A stretch of DNA of 64,000 nt from Streptomyces cellostaticus (GCF_001513965.1 NZ_KQ948034.1:102091-166090), one strand, 5' to 3'. Counted from the first letter of the stretch, positions 31,760 through 40,979 are shown. Notes: a model not told the origin generated them from the sequence alone. Translations and numbers: made by a program.

Positions 31760-32686
31760 ATGAGCAGCGACGACGCCGTACAGCCCTTCCCCTCCCGCTC
31801 CATCGAGACCTACGCCGAGCTCGGCCCGGGCCAGGCCGAGGCCGTGCTCGCACTGCTCGCCGAGGCCGCCCGCGTGGACGGGCAGCAGCCGGTGTCCGAG
31901 CAGGGGCGCCTGCAACTGCGCAGGGGTGCCCGCGCGGGCGTGTCGCATCTGCTGCTGACCGTCGGAGACGAACTCGTCGGCTATGCCCAGCTGGAGGACA
32001 CCGACCCGGTGGAGGCACCGGCCGCCGAACTGGTCGTCGACCCGGCGCACCGCGGGCACGGACACGGGCGGGCGCTGGGCTCGGCGCTGCTCGCCGCCTC
32101 GGGCAAGCGGCTGCGGGTGTGGGCGCACGGCGGGCACTCCGCCGCCCGGCACCTCTCCCAGGTGCTGGGGCTGACCCTGTTCCGTGAACTGCGCCAGATG
32201 CGGCGGCCGTTGACCGGCCTGGAGCTGCCCGACCCGGTGCTGCCGGAGGGCGTGAGCGTGCGCGCCTTCGTGCCCGGCAAGGACGACACGGCCTGGCTCG
32301 CGGTCAACGCGGCCGCCTTCGCGCACCACCCCGAGCAGGGCTCGCTGACCCAGCGCGACCTGGACGACCGCAAGGCCGAGCCGTGGTTCGACCCGGCCGG
32401 GTTCTTCCTCGCCGAGCGGGCCGGGGAACTGGTCGGCTTCCACTGGACCAAGGTGCACGCCGAGGAGGGGCTCGGCGAGGTGTACGTGCTCGGGGTCCGG
32501 CCGGGCGAGCAGGGCGGCGGCCTCGGCAAGGCCCTGACCACGATCGGCCTGCGCCATCTGGCCGGGCTGGGCCTGCCGTCGGCCATGCTCTATGTGGACG
32601 CCGACAACAATGCGGCGGTCTCGGTGTACGAGCGGCTGGGGTTCACCACGCACGAGACCGACCTGATGTACCGCACCGAGACGTGA
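31760..32686 (+). CDS. mshD: Mycothiol synthase
   Basis: The 308-residue enzyme consists of two GNAT domains. The C-terminal one has the acetyl-CoA loop VLGVRPGEQGGGLGKAL and LYVDADNNAAVSVYERLGF; the N-terminal one has LVVDPAHRGHGHGRAL. It acetylates Cys-GlcN-inositol, the last step of mycothiol synthesis. The ATG follows TACCCT by seven bases with no ribosome site, suggesting a leaderless transcript. Start MSSDDAVQPF. Confidence 0.95.
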   Translation: MSSDDAVQPFPSRSIETYAELGPGQAEAVLALLAEAARVDGQQPVSEQGRLQLRRGARAGVSHLLLTVGDELVGYAQLEDTDPVEAPAAELVVDPAHRGHGHGRALGSALLAASGKRLRVWAHGGHSAARHLSQVLGLTLFRELRQMRRPLTGLELPDPVLPEGVSVRAFVPGKDDTAWLAVNAAAFAHHPEQGSLTQRDLDDRKAEPWFDPAGFFLAERAGELVGFHWTKVHAEEGLGEVYVLGVRPGEQGGGLGKALTTIGLRHLAGLGLPSAMLYVDADNNAAVSVYERLGFTTHETDLMYRTET

Positions 32687-32967
32687 CATAGACCGAGGTC
32701 AGGGGCGGTCGCCCGGACGGCCGCCGCCCGGGGGCGGAGCGGCCCGCCGTTTTCGCGGCGCGTACGCCTTCGGGCCGCCCCCCGATATCCCGCACGTCAT
32801 GTCTCCGTAACCATCGATTCAGACGGGCTTGCGACGCTCTGCCAATGAAGCCCGCCGTGCCAGAGCCTTCGCCGCCCCCCGGGTGGCCCGTGAGGAACGG
32901 GTTCGTGTCGCTCCCGCCCGCACGTTCCGACGCGCCTGTCTCGCCCCTGGCGCGGAAGAATGGGGTC

Positions 32968-35199
32968 ATGAGTCAGCAAGACACCCAGGCAGAGGTCCAG
33001 CACCCGCAGCCCTCCGTGGGCTCCATAGCCGCGCACCGGCCGCACACCGTCGCAGCGAACGTCTCCGACCTGGAGCCCGACATCGATGCCGACCTCGACG
33101 CGTACGAGGAGGCACCGAACGAGGGTGCACCGCTGCCGCAGGGCCGCTTCCTCGACCGGGAGCGCAGCTGGCTCGCGTTCAACGAGCGCGTCCTGGAGCT
33201 GGCCGAGGACCCGAACACGCCGCTGCTGGAGCGCGCGAACTTCCTCGCGATCTTCGCCAGCAACCTGGACGAGTTCTTCATGGTCCGGGTGGCCGGCCTG
33301 AAGCGCCGCATCGCGACCGGGGTCGCCACCCGGTCCGCCTCCGGCCTCCAGCCCCGCGAGGTGCTGGAGATGATCTGGGCCCGCTCGCGCGAGCTCATGG
33401 CCCGGCACGCCGCCTGCTACCACGAGGACGTCGCCCCCGCACTCGCGGAGGAGGGCATCCACCTGGTCCGCTGGAGCGAGCTGACCGACAAGGAGCAGGC
33501 ACGGCTCTTCACGCTGTTCCGGCACCAGATCTTCCCGGTCCTCACCCCGCTGGCCGTGGACCCCGCGCACCCGTTCCCGTACATCTCCGGCCTGTCCCTG
33601 AACCTGGCCGTCGTCGTACGCAACCCGGTCAGCAACCACAAGCACTTCGCGCGCGTGAAGGTACCGCCGCTGCTGTCCCGCTTCCTGGAGGCCGCGCCCG
33701 GCCGGTACGTCCCGCTGGAGGACGTCATAGCCGCGCACCTGGAGGAACTGTTCCCGGGCATGGAGGTGGTGGAGCACCACGCCTTCCGCCTGACCAGGAA
33801 CGAGGACCTGGAGGTCGAGGAGGACGACGCCGAGAACCTGCTCCAGGCCCTGGAGAAGGAACTCATGCGGCGCCGCTTCGGGCCGCCGGTGCGCCTGGAG
33901 GTCGAGGAGTCCATCGACCGCGAGGTGCTCGACCTGCTGGTGCGCGAGCTGAAGATCTCCGAGGCCGAGGTGTACCCGCTGCCGGGCCCCCTGGACCTCA
34001 CCGGCCTCTTCCGCATCGCCGGCATCGACCGCCCCGAGCTCAAGTACCCGAAGTTCATCGCGGGCACCCACCGCGACCTCGCCGAGGTCGAGTCGGCGTC
34101 CGCGCCCGACATCTTCGCGGCCCTGCGCAGCCGGGACGTCCTGCTGCACCACCCGTACGACTCGTTCTCGACGTCCGTGCAGGCCTTCGTGGAGCAGGCG
34201 GCCGAGGACCCGGACGTCCTCGCGATCAAGCAGACCCTGTACCGGACCTCCGGCGACTCCCCGATAGTCAACGCGCTCATCGACGCCGCCGAGGCCGGCA
34301 AGCAGGTCCTCGTCCTGGTCGAGATCAAGGCCCGCTTCGACGAGCACGCCAACATCAAGTGGGCCAAGCGGCTGGAGGAGGCCGGCTGCCACGTCGTCTA
34401 CGGCCTGGTCGGTCTGAAGACCCACTGCAAGCTGTCCCTGGTGGTCCGCCAGGAGGGCGACACGCTGCGGCGCTACAGCCACGTCGGCACGGGCAACTAC
34501 CACCCGAAGACGGCGCGCCTGTACGAGGACCTCGGCCTGCTCACCGCCGACCCCCAGGTCGGCGCCGACCTCTCCGACCTCTTCAACCGCCTCTCCGGCT
34601 ACTCGCGGCGCGAGACCTATCGCCGCCTCCTGGTCGCCCCCAAGTCCCTGCGGGACGGCCTGATCTCCCGGATCAACAAGGAGACCCAGCACCACCGCGC
34701 GGGCCGCCCGGCCTTCGTCCGCATCAAGGTCAACTCGATCGTCGACGAGGCGCTCATCGACGCCTGCTACCGGGCGTCCCAGGCGGGCGTGCCGGTCGAC
34801 ATCTGGGTACGGGGCATCTGCGCCGTCCGCCCCGGCGTCGCGGGCCTGTCGGAGAACGTCCGGGTCCGCTCGATCCTCGGCCGGTTCCTCGAACACTCCC
34901 GGGTGTTCGCCTTCGGCAACGGCGGCGAACCCGAGGTGTGGATCGGCAGCGCCGACATGATGCACCGCAACCTCGACCGCCGGATAGAGGCCCTGGTCCG
35001 GGTCACCGACCCCGGCCACCGGGCGGCCCTGAACCGGCTGCTCGACACCGGCATGTCCGACAGCACCGCCTCCTGGCACCTCGGCCCCGACGGCGAGTGG
35101 ACCCGGCAGGCGACCGACGCCGACGGACAGCCCCTGCGCAACGTTCAGGAGATGCTCATAGACGCCCGGAGGCGCCGGCGTGGCAACGCAACACCTTGA
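32968..35199 (+). CDS. ppk: Polyphosphate kinase PPK1
   Basis: The 743-residue PPK1 reversibly makes polyphosphate from ATP. Domains run N (RSWLAFNERVLELA), head, and two C-terminal catalytic domains. The autophosphorylated His lies in YSHVGTGNYHP (about 506), and the second conserved His is in MMHRNLDRRIEAL. The start MSQQDTQAEV is taken because AAGAAT lies six bases upstream as a possible -10 of a leaderless mRNA. An ATG at 32845 in the same frame would add 41 low-complexity residues and is a real alternative. It is followed by a CHAD gene with 20-bp overlap. Confidence 0.93.
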   Translation: MSQQDTQAEVQHPQPSVGSIAAHRPHTVAANVSDLEPDIDADLDAYEEAPNEGAPLPQGRFLDRERSWLAFNERVLELAEDPNTPLLERANFLAIFASNLDEFFMVRVAGLKRRIATGVATRSASGLQPREVLEMIWARSRELMARHAACYHEDVAPALAEEGIHLVRWSELTDKEQARLFTLFRHQIFPVLTPLAVDPAHPFPYISGLSLNLAVVVRNPVSNHKHFARVKVPPLLSRFLEAAPGRYVPLEDVIAAHLEELFPGMEVVEHHAFRLTRNEDLEVEEDDAENLLQALEKELMRRRFGPPVRLEVEESIDREVLDLLVRELKISEAEVYPLPGPLDLTGLFRIAGIDRPELKYPKFIAGTHRDLAEVESASAPDIFAALRSRDVLLHHPYDSFSTSVQAFVEQAAEDPDVLAIKQTLYRTSGDSPIVNALIDAAEAGKQVLVLVEIKARFDEHANIKWAKRLEEAGCHVVYGLVGLKTHCKLSLVVRQEGDTLRRYSHVGTGNYHPKTARLYEDLGLLTADPQVGADLSDLFNRLSGYSRRETYRRLLVAPKSLRDGLISRINKETQHHRAGRPAFVRIKVNSIVDEALIDACYRASQAGVPVDIWVRGICAVRPGVAGLSENVRVRSILGRFLEHSRVFAFGNGGEPEVWIGSADMMHRNLDRRIEALVRVTDPGHRAALNRLLDTGMSDSTASWHLGPDGEWTRQATDADGQPLRNVQEMLIDARRRRRGNATP

Positions 35200-36325
35200 C
35201 CCGACGGACCCCACGGCCGGGGCGGTGACGGGGGAGGCCCTCGCGGGCTACCTGCGCGCCCAGGCCACGGAGTTCCTCCGCGCACTGCGCCTGCACCGGG
35301 AGACGGGTGGCGGCCCGGCCGCGAACGGCGCCGAGGAGTCCGTCGACGCGGCCCGGGCCCTGCGCCGCTCGGCCCGCCGCATCAGCGCCAGCCTGCACAC
35401 GTTCCGCCCGCTCCTCGACACCGACTGGTCGGAGGAGATGCGCCCGGAACTGGCGTGGCTGTCGGGCACGCTGGGCCTTGAGCACGCGTACGAGTCCCGC
35501 CTGGAACGGCTGCTGCTGGCGCTGCACCGGCTGTCGGGGGCGACGGTGTTTCCGGGGCAGGCAGTGAGCGACGCGACCGTGGGCCGGGCCGACACAGCCG
35601 CCGTAGCTGCGGGCAGTCGTGCCGCCGGGGCGGCACGGGTGGGCGCAGCGGCACCTTCGAACGCCGGTGGCCCTGCCCGCCAGACGGCAACCCCGGATCG
35701 CGGCAACCTCACCGTAGGCGCGGCAAAAGCGGGCGCCCTGCTGGAACGCCAGCTCACCCTCGCCCGGACCCGCGCCCACTCGACCGCCCTCCAGGCCCTC
35801 GGCTCCTCCCGCTTCCACGCGGTCGCCGACAAGGTCGCCGTACTCGCCAGCGAAGTCCCCCTCACCCCCGCCGCCCCCACCACCGACCTGCGCCCTGCGG
35901 CCGCCGCCGCCGAGGAGCGCCTCACGGACGCCGTCGCCGCCCTCCCCCTGGTCACCGCCGGCCACCCCTACAACGCGGAGGCCCTGGTCCACGGCCTGTC
36001 CCCGGACCCGTCCCCGCACCCCCAGGACGGCCCCTGGCACCAGGTTCGCCTGCTGCTGCGCCTGCACCGGTACGCCCGCGAGGTGCTGTTCGAAGCCAAC
36101 GCACCGGTGGACCCACGGCTGTTGACGGCGGGCCAGGCCCTGAACCGTCACCGGGACGCCTCGGAGGCGGCGGCAGCGGCCGCACAGGCGGCCCGTACGC
36201 CCCGTATCGCCCCGGCGACCGCGTACGCCCTCGGCGTGCTCCACGCCGACCAGCGGCACGAGGTGGAGGCGGCCAGGTTCGCCTTCCAGCAGGCGTGGCA
36301 GAAGCAGACGGTCAGCGCACCCTGA
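35180..36325 (+). CDS. CHAD domain protein, polyphosphate-associated
   Basis: The 381-residue helical protein has conserved His and Arg residues of the CHAD family (ARALRRSARRISASLHTFRP; LHRYAREVLFEAN). CHAD domains bind polyphosphate granules. The GTG start lies inside the 3' end of ppk, with GGAGG seven bases upstream, so translation is coupled. Together they make and organise polyphosphate. The central part is Ala/Gly-rich and less conserved. Confidence 0.9.
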   Translation: MATQHLDPTDPTAGAVTGEALAGYLRAQATEFLRALRLHRETGGGPAANGAEESVDAARALRRSARRISASLHTFRPLLDTDWSEEMRPELAWLSGTLGLEHAYESRLERLLLALHRLSGATVFPGQAVSDATVGRADTAAVAAGSRAAGAARVGAAAPSNAGGPARQTATPDRGNLTVGAAKAGALLERQLTLARTRAHSTALQALGSSRFHAVADKVAVLASEVPLTPAAPTTDLRPAAAAAEERLTDAVAALPLVTAGHPYNAEALVHGLSPDPSPHPQDGPWHQVRLLLRLHRYAREVLFEANAPVDPRLLTAGQALNRHRDASEAAAAAAQAARTPRIAPATAYALGVLHADQRHEVEAARFAFQQAWQKQTVSAP

Positions 36326-36344
36326 ACCCTCCCGAGGAGGCGGT

Positions 36345-36758
36345 GTGAACGACACCACGGTCCAGGCGGCGGGCTGCGTGCTGTGGCGCCGCTCGCCGGT
36401 GGCAGGCGGGCTGGAGATCTGCCTGGTCCACCGGCCGAAGTACGACGACTGGTCGCACCCGAAAGGCAAGCTCAAGCGGGGCGAGGACCCGCTCGCCGGG
36501 GCCCTGCGCGAGGTCGCGGAGGAGACGGGGTACGAGGCCGAGCCCGGCCCCGAGCTGCCGACCATGCACTATCTCGCGGGCGGCCGCCCGAAGCAGGTGC
36601 GCTACTGGGCGGCCGAAGCGACAGGGGGCCACTTCACCCCGAACACCGAAGTGGACCGCATCCTCTGGCTCTCCCCCACCGCGGCCCGGATCCGGCTGAC
36701 CCAGCCCCGCGACCGCGACCTCGTGGACGCCCTCGTCCGCCCCATCGAACACAGATGA
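36345..36758 (+). CDS. NUDIX hydrolase (MutT-like)
   Basis: The 137-residue protein has a NUDIX box GKLKRGEDPLAGALREVAEE followed by TGY, near residues 42-64, with the catalytic Glu residues in place. Relatives clean up oxidised nucleotides or hydrolyse dinucleoside polyphosphates. GAGGAGG precedes the GTG. It is the third gene of the ppk operon. Its last 50 codons are copied in the DNA immediately downstream, without a start, so the second copy is non-functional. Confidence 0.92.
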   Translation: MNDTTVQAAGCVLWRRSPVAGGLEICLVHRPKYDDWSHPKGKLKRGEDPLAGALREVAEETGYEAEPGPELPTMHYLAGGRPKQVRYWAAEATGGHFTPNTEVDRILWLSPTAARIRLTQPRDRDLVDALVRPIEHR

Positions 36759-36803
36759 GCCCACAGGCCCTTCACGGGCCCGGCGCGTGCCCCTCCGCGT
36801 CCG
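36607..36803. repeat. 197-bp direct repeat, copy 1 (3' end of the NUDIX gene)
   Basis: This copy covers the last part of the NUDIX gene and about 45 bp beyond. It is repeated at 36841-37037 with only a few mismatches and a 234-bp period. Confidence 0.9.
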
Positions 36804-36840
36804 CATCCGGCGGGCAGCCGCCCCAACCAGGTACACAACC

Positions 36841-37037
36841 GGGCGGCCGAAGCGACAGAGGGCCACTTCACCCCCAACACCGAAGTGGACCGCATCCTCT
36901 GGCTCTCCCCCACCGCGGCCCGGATCCGGCTGACCCAGCCCCGCGACCGCGACCTCGTGGACGCCCTCGTCCGCCCCATCGAACACAGATGAGCCCACAG
37001 GCCCTTCACGGGCCCGGCGCGTGCCCCTCCGCGTCCG
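36841..37037. repeat. 197-bp direct repeat, copy 2
   Basis: Near-identical second copy. It carries a truncated NUDIX tail (GHFTPNTEVDRILWLSPTAA) without a start, and the true 3' end of the small Cys-containing gene on the other strand. The few differences between copies indicate a recent event. Confidence 0.9.
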
Positions 37038-37179
37038 TGCGGGCCTGGCTGCGGGCCCGGCGGGCGGGACCGCGCCAGCCGCAGATACAGCGGGCCACAC
37101 AGAAACGGCCCTGCTCGGTCGTCGTCGTGAGGTGCTCCTGCCCCTGCCGGGCTCGCTCCGGCCCCTCCTGCTGCGCCAC
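37006..37179 (-). CDS. 57-residue protein with a CxxxCxCGW motif
   Basis: The GTG-started product is MAQQEGPERARQGQEHLTTT, then a core FCVARCICGWRGPARRARSQ and ARTDAEGH. Three Cys, a Trp and a terminal His recall small actinobacterial putative zinc- or metal-binding proteins. Its 3' part lies in the 197-bp repeat. No ribosome site is visible; TAACGT seven bases upstream may be a -10 of a leaderless mRNA. Function unknown. Confidence 0.6.
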   Translation of the reverse strand: MAQQEGPERARQGQEHLTTTTEQGRFCVARCICGWRGPARRARSQARTDAEGHAPGP

Positions 37180-37335
37180 GGTGACAACGTTACCGACCCC
37201 GCGGTTAAAGGGTTTGTATGGCCTTTCCCCGCCTTCGGTACGGCCGGCGCGGCGCGTGACGGCACCCCCTACTCGTCGTTAACCGAAACGACAGGGGGCC
37301 CGTTGACGGACGTACCGGCTGGGGGTAGGCAGGCG

Positions 37336-38217
37336 ATGGATCGGCGGCAGCACAGGCGCGCGGGCAGAACGGTCGTCGCGGTGGGGATCATGATCGGGCT
37401 CGGGGCGGGCGCCACAGGGTGTTCCGGCCTCGGGGCGGCGGCGGAGGGCGTGAGCGGCGCCGGCGGTGATCCGGTGGTCACCCTGCACCGGGCCGCCGAC
37501 ATCCTGCGCGTGGCGGGCACTTCCAAGGCCACCACCTCCATGGAGATGGCGACCGGCGGCACCCGGGTCACCATCCGCGGCAAGGGCGTCTACGACTACC
37601 GGCATCTGATCGGCCGGCTGACCGTCGTGCTGCCGGAGGATCCCGCGGGCACCTCCGAGCACCGGCCCATCACCGAACTCCTTGCCCCGGGCGCCCTGTT
37701 CATGAAGAACCGGGGCGCGGGGGTGCCCGCCGACAAGTGGGTGCGGGTGGAGACCGCGAGCCTGTCCGACGGCAACCTCGTCACCGGCGGCGCGACCGAC
37801 CCGTACGCCGCCGCCGAGGTGCTGCGCGGGACCCGTACGGCCTCCTACGTGGGGGAGACCGAGGTCGCCGGGACACCGGTGCGGCACTACCGGGGCACCG
37901 CGGATCTGACGAGCGCGGCGAGCTCCGCCTCGGCGGACAACAAGGCGGCCTTGCGGGCGGCGGCGAAAGGGTTCGCCACGGCCGAGGTTCCGTTCGATGC
38001 CTATCTGGACGAGCAGGGCCGCATCCGCAAGCTGCGCCAGCGCTTCAGCTTCGTCAACGGCCGGGAGAAGACCGCCGTGGCGGTCGCCTCGACCACACTG
38101 CTCTACGACTTCGGCGCCCCCGTGGACGTACGCCTGCCGCGTCCGCAGGACATCTACGCGGGCCGGATCGCCGAGGGTGAGGGCAGGAACGGGGGCGGGA
38201 ACCCGGCTGCGCACTAG
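37336..38217 (+). CDS. Probable lipoprotein, LppX/LprAFG-like
   Basis: The 293-residue exported protein has a basic start (MDRRQHRRAGRTVVA), a hydrophobic core and a lipobox ending ATGC near residue 29. The remainder (ADILRVAGTSKATTSMEMAT; TRVTIRGKGVYDYRH; YLDEQGRIRKLRQRFSF) resembles the LppX/LprF/LprA family of actinobacterial lipid-binding lipoproteins. It may carry lipids or sense envelope state. The longer upstream frame is non-coding. Confidence 0.82.
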   Translation: MDRRQHRRAGRTVVAVGIMIGLGAGATGCSGLGAAAEGVSGAGGDPVVTLHRAADILRVAGTSKATTSMEMATGGTRVTIRGKGVYDYRHLIGRLTVVLPEDPAGTSEHRPITELLAPGALFMKNRGAGVPADKWVRVETASLSDGNLVTGGATDPYAAAEVLRGTRTASYVGETEVAGTPVRHYRGTADLTSAASSASADNKAALRAAAKGFATAEVPFDAYLDEQGRIRKLRQRFSFVNGREKTAVAVASTTLLYDFGAPVDVRLPRPQDIYAGRIAEGEGRNGGGNPAAH

Positions 38218-38318
38218 TCCGGGACACCACCCTCGAACTAGCCCGTCCGTGCCATGCGCGGTGTGTAGACCACTGCCTACCCTAGGAAGCGGTGACGGCA
38301 GAGAAGAGGTGATGCAAC

Positions 38319-38486
38319 GTGGCTCCGGTCGGCGGTACGGCAGTTCAGGACCACGTGGCCCTCGCCGAGATCGAGCTCTGCGGAGAGCTGATCATCGCCG
38401 CCTCGGCCGCCGAGGACCGGCTCAGTCTGGAGAGCATCGACGAGGTGCTGCGGGTGGCCGAGGAGCGGGCATCCGCCGAGGTCTGA
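38319..38486 (+). CDS. Small acidic protein, unknown
   Basis: The 55-residue helical protein (APVGGTAVQDHVALAEIELC; IIAASAAEDRLSLESIDEVL) has GAGG 10 bases upstream of its GTG. The stop meets the csoR gene tail to tail with no gap. The high Ala, Glu and Leu content suggests two amphipathic helices. Function not recognised. Confidence 0.72.
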   Translation: MAPVGGTAVQDHVALAEIELCGELIIAASAAEDRLSLESIDEVLRVAEERASAEV

Positions 38487-38792
38487 TCAGGTGCGCAGCA
38501 GGCGGCCGATCGCCTTCGTGGCCTCCTCCACCTTCGCGTCGACCTCGTCGCCGCCCTTGAGGGCCGCGTCGGCGACACAGTGCCGCAGGTGCTCCTCCAG
38601 CAGCTGCAGGGCGAAGGACTGCAGGGCCTTGGTGGAGGCGGAGACCTGGGTGAGTATGTCGATGCAGTAGGTGTCCTCGTCGACCATGCGCTGCAGGCCG
38701 CGGATCTGGCCCTCGATCCGGCGCAGCCGCTTGAGGTGCTCGTCCTTCTGCTTGTGGTAACCGTGCGTGGCGCCGGCCTCGGTCGTCGTCAT
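38487..38792 (-). CDS. csoR: CsoR copper-sensing repressor
   Basis: The 101-residue CsoR/RcnR-family repressor has the Cu(I) ligand set Cys43, His68, Cys72 (DTYCIDIL; EEHLRHC) and a basic N-terminus that contacts DNA (HLKRLRRIEGQIRGLQRMVD). In Streptomyces, CsoR represses copper export genes until Cu(I) binds. A matching operator lies 33 bp upstream and may also control the gene itself. Confidence 0.94.
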   Translation of the reverse strand: MTTTEAGATHGYHKQKDEHLKRLRRIEGQIRGLQRMVDEDTYCIDILTQVSASTKALQSFALQLLEEHLRHCVADAALKGGDEVDAKVEEATKAIGRLLRT

Positions 38793-38824
38793 CGCGGGCC
38801 TCCATCTCGGGACGGGCTGCCGAT

Positions 38825-38845
38825 ATATACCCCTGGTGGGTATAT
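38825..38845. promoter_or_regulatory. CsoR operator
   Basis: ATATACCC-CTGGT-GGGTATAT is a perfect 8-bp inverted repeat with a 5-bp spacer, in the csoR promoter. It fits the known actinobacterial CsoR sites of the form ATACCC-N-GGGTAT. Confidence 0.8.
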
Positions 38846-38998
38846 GGTACCGAACTTTGCTGGGTAAAGGGCCCTTGGTACGCCCCCGTGCTGATCACTG
38901 TGCCCGATGGGCGACACTGGGGGACGGCCCGATAGCCGTGGCCGGATGATGCGCCTAGCATCAGCCTGACCGAAACCGAAGCACCCCGAGGACCACAC

Positions 38999-39619
38999 GT
39001 GCGCTTTCGTCTGACCCCCAGGGAGACGAGCTTCTACGACATGTTCGCCGCTTCCGCGGACAACATCGTCACGGGCTCGAAACTCCTGATGGAACTGCTC
39101 GGGGCGGACGCCTCTGCCCGGGCCGAGATCGCAGAGCGTATGCGGGCCGCGGAACACGCAGGTGACGACGCCACGCACGCGATCTTCCACCAGCTGAACT
39201 CCTCGTTCATCACGCCGTTCGACCGCGAGGACATCTACTCCCTCGCCGGATCCCTGGACGACATCATGGACTTCATGGAGGAGGCCGTCGACCTGGTCGT
39301 CCTCTACAACGTGGAGGAACTGCCCAAGGGCGTCGAGCAGCAGATCGAGGTGCTCGCCCGGGCTGCCGAGCTGACGGCGGAGGCGATGCCGAACCTCCGC
39401 ACGATGGACAACCTGACCGAGTACTGGATCGAGGTCAACCGGCTGGAGAACCAGGCGGACCAGATCCACCGCAAGCTGCTGGCCCAGCTCTTCAACGGCA
39501 AGTACGACGCGATCGAGGTGCTGAAGCTCAAGCAGATCGTGGACGTCCTGGAAGAGGCGGCGGACGCGTTCGAGCACGTGGCGAACACGGTGGAGACCAT
39601 CGCCGTCAAGGAGTCCTGA
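38999..39619 (+). CDS. DUF47 (PhoU-like) accessory protein of the phosphate permease
   Basis: The 206-residue all-helical protein of the DUF47/PhoU-like family (YDMFAASADNIVTGSKLLME; DDATHAIFHQLNSSFITPFD) has GTG start and clear C-terminal helix. DUF47 genes regularly precede pit transporters and are thought to modulate them. Here pit begins 7 bp downstream. No PHO box is seen upstream. Confidence 0.92.
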   Translation: MRFRLTPRETSFYDMFAASADNIVTGSKLLMELLGADASARAEIAERMRAAEHAGDDATHAIFHQLNSSFITPFDREDIYSLAGSLDDIMDFMEEAVDLVVLYNVEELPKGVEQQIEVLARAAELTAEAMPNLRTMDNLTEYWIEVNRLENQADQIHRKLLAQLFNGKYDAIEVLKLKQIVDVLEEAADAFEHVANTVETIAVKES

Positions 39620-39626
39620 GGCGTCG

Positions 39627-40625
39627 ATGGACACCTTCGCCCTGGTCGTGACCATCGCGGTCGCGCTCTTCTTCACGTACACGAACGGCTTCCACGACTC
39701 CGCGAACGCGATCGCGACCTCGGTGTCGACGCGGGCCCTGACCCCGCGGGCGGCGCTCGCCATGGCCGCAGCGATGAACCTCCTGGGCGCCTTCCTGGGC
39801 TCCGGGGTCGCCAAGACGGTCAGCGAGGGTCTGATCGAGACGCCCCAGGGGTCGAAGGGGATGGGCATCCTCTTCTCCGCCCTCCTCGGCGCGATCATCT
39901 GGAACCTGGTCACCTGGTACTTCGGCCTGCCCTCCTCGTCCTCGCACGCCCTCTTCGGCGGCCTGGTGGGCGCGGCGCTCGCGGGCGGCACGACGGTGCT
40001 CTGGAACGGCGTCCTCGACAAGGTCGTCATCCCGATGTTCGTCTCGCCGGTCGTCGGCCTGCTCGTCGGCTACCTGGTGATGACGGCCATCCTGTGGCTG
40101 TTCCGCCGGTCCAACCCGCACAAGGCCAAGCGGGGCTTCCGCATCGCCCAGACCGTCTCGGCGGCCGGCATGGCCCTCGGTCACGGTCTCCAGGACGCCC
40201 AGAAGACGATGGGCGTCGTGGTGATGGCACTGGTGATTTCCGGCCACGAGACGTACGGCGACCCGATCCCGGTCTGGGTGAAGATCGTCTGCGCGCTGAT
40301 GCTGTCGCTGGGCACCTACGCGGGCGGCTGGCGCATCATGCGCACGCTGGGCCGCAAGATCATCGAACTCGACCCCCCGCAGGGTTTCGCCGCCGAGACC
40401 ACCGGCGCGTCGATCATGTTCACCACGGCCTACCTCTTCAAGGCGCCGATCTCCACCACCCATGTGATCACCTCGGCGATCATGGGCGTGGGCGCGACCA
40501 AGCGGGTCAACGCCGTCCGCTGGGGCGTGGCCAAGAACATCGTCATGGGCTGGTTCATCACCATGCCGGCGGCCGCCCTGGTCGCGGCCCTGGCCTACGG
40601 GATCGTGAACCTCACGGTGCTGTAG
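39627..40625 (+). CDS. pit: Low-affinity inorganic phosphate transporter Pit
   Basis: The 332-residue permease has about ten TM helices. The PiT signature is present in both halves: GFHDSANAIATSVSTRAL near the N-terminus and ISTTHVITSAIMGVGATKR near the C-terminus. It imports metal-phosphate with protons. It follows DUF47 with a 7-bp gap and is upstream of a small DUF5988-like gene. Confidence 0.95.
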   Translation: MDTFALVVTIAVALFFTYTNGFHDSANAIATSVSTRALTPRAALAMAAAMNLLGAFLGSGVAKTVSEGLIETPQGSKGMGILFSALLGAIIWNLVTWYFGLPSSSSHALFGGLVGAALAGGTTVLWNGVLDKVVIPMFVSPVVGLLVGYLVMTAILWLFRRSNPHKAKRGFRIAQTVSAAGMALGHGLQDAQKTMGVVVMALVISGHETYGDPIPVWVKIVCALMLSLGTYAGGWRIMRTLGRKIIELDPPQGFAAETTGASIMFTTAYLFKAPISTTHVITSAIMGVGATKRVNAVRWGVAKNIVMGWFITMPAAALVAALAYGIVNLTVL

Positions 40626-40672
40626 CGGCCGCCTCGAGATGCGGTAGTCGGCGCCGTGACAAGACTGGACAT

Positions 40673-40873
40673 ATGACTACCAAGGCACTCCTCGAAGGCG
40701 GGCCGGACGATCTGGCGGGCACCACCGTGACGATCGTTCCCCCCGGCCAAGAGCTGAAGATCCCGCACACCGGTGGCTACGAGCACTACAAGGTCACCTC
40801 GCGCCACGAGGACACCGAGGAGGGACGGATGATCGTCTTCCAGTGGTGGGAACGGACCGAAGTAGCCGAATGA
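40673..40873 (+). CDS. DUF5988-like small protein
   Basis: The 66-residue protein (MTTKALLEGGPDDLAGTTVT; GYEHYKVTSRHEDTEEGRMI; VFQWWERTEVAE) matches a small conserved Streptomyces protein, which I associate with DUF5988 from memory. No ribosome site is visible; AAGACT 6 bases before the ATG may be a -10 of a leaderless mRNA. Function unknown. Confidence 0.78.
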   Translation: MTTKALLEGGPDDLAGTTVTIVPPGQELKIPHTGGYEHYKVTSRHEDTEEGRMIVFQWWERTEVAE

Positions 40874-40880
40874 ACGACGC

Positions 40881-40915
40881 GGGCCCGCCCCCGGGAGCCA
40901 GGGGCGGGCCCTTTT
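40881..40915. terminator. Rho-independent terminator between pit operon and pstB
   Basis: GGGCCCGCCCC (40881-40891) pairs perfectly with GGGGCGGGCCC (40901-40911), followed by TTTT. It serves both convergent transcripts. Confidence 0.85.
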
Positions 40916-40979
40916 GCGTCCTCGCGATGGCACCGCCATGCAGCACCGCGAGGGGTTCTGGAGGAGAACTACCGCCGGC

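Noticed and set aside
32845..32967. Upstream ATG for ppk adding 41 residues.
   Set aside because: The added residues are Pro/Ser-rich and no ribosome site precedes the ATG, while AAGAAT six bases before the inner ATG fits a leaderless start. Kept as an alternative only.
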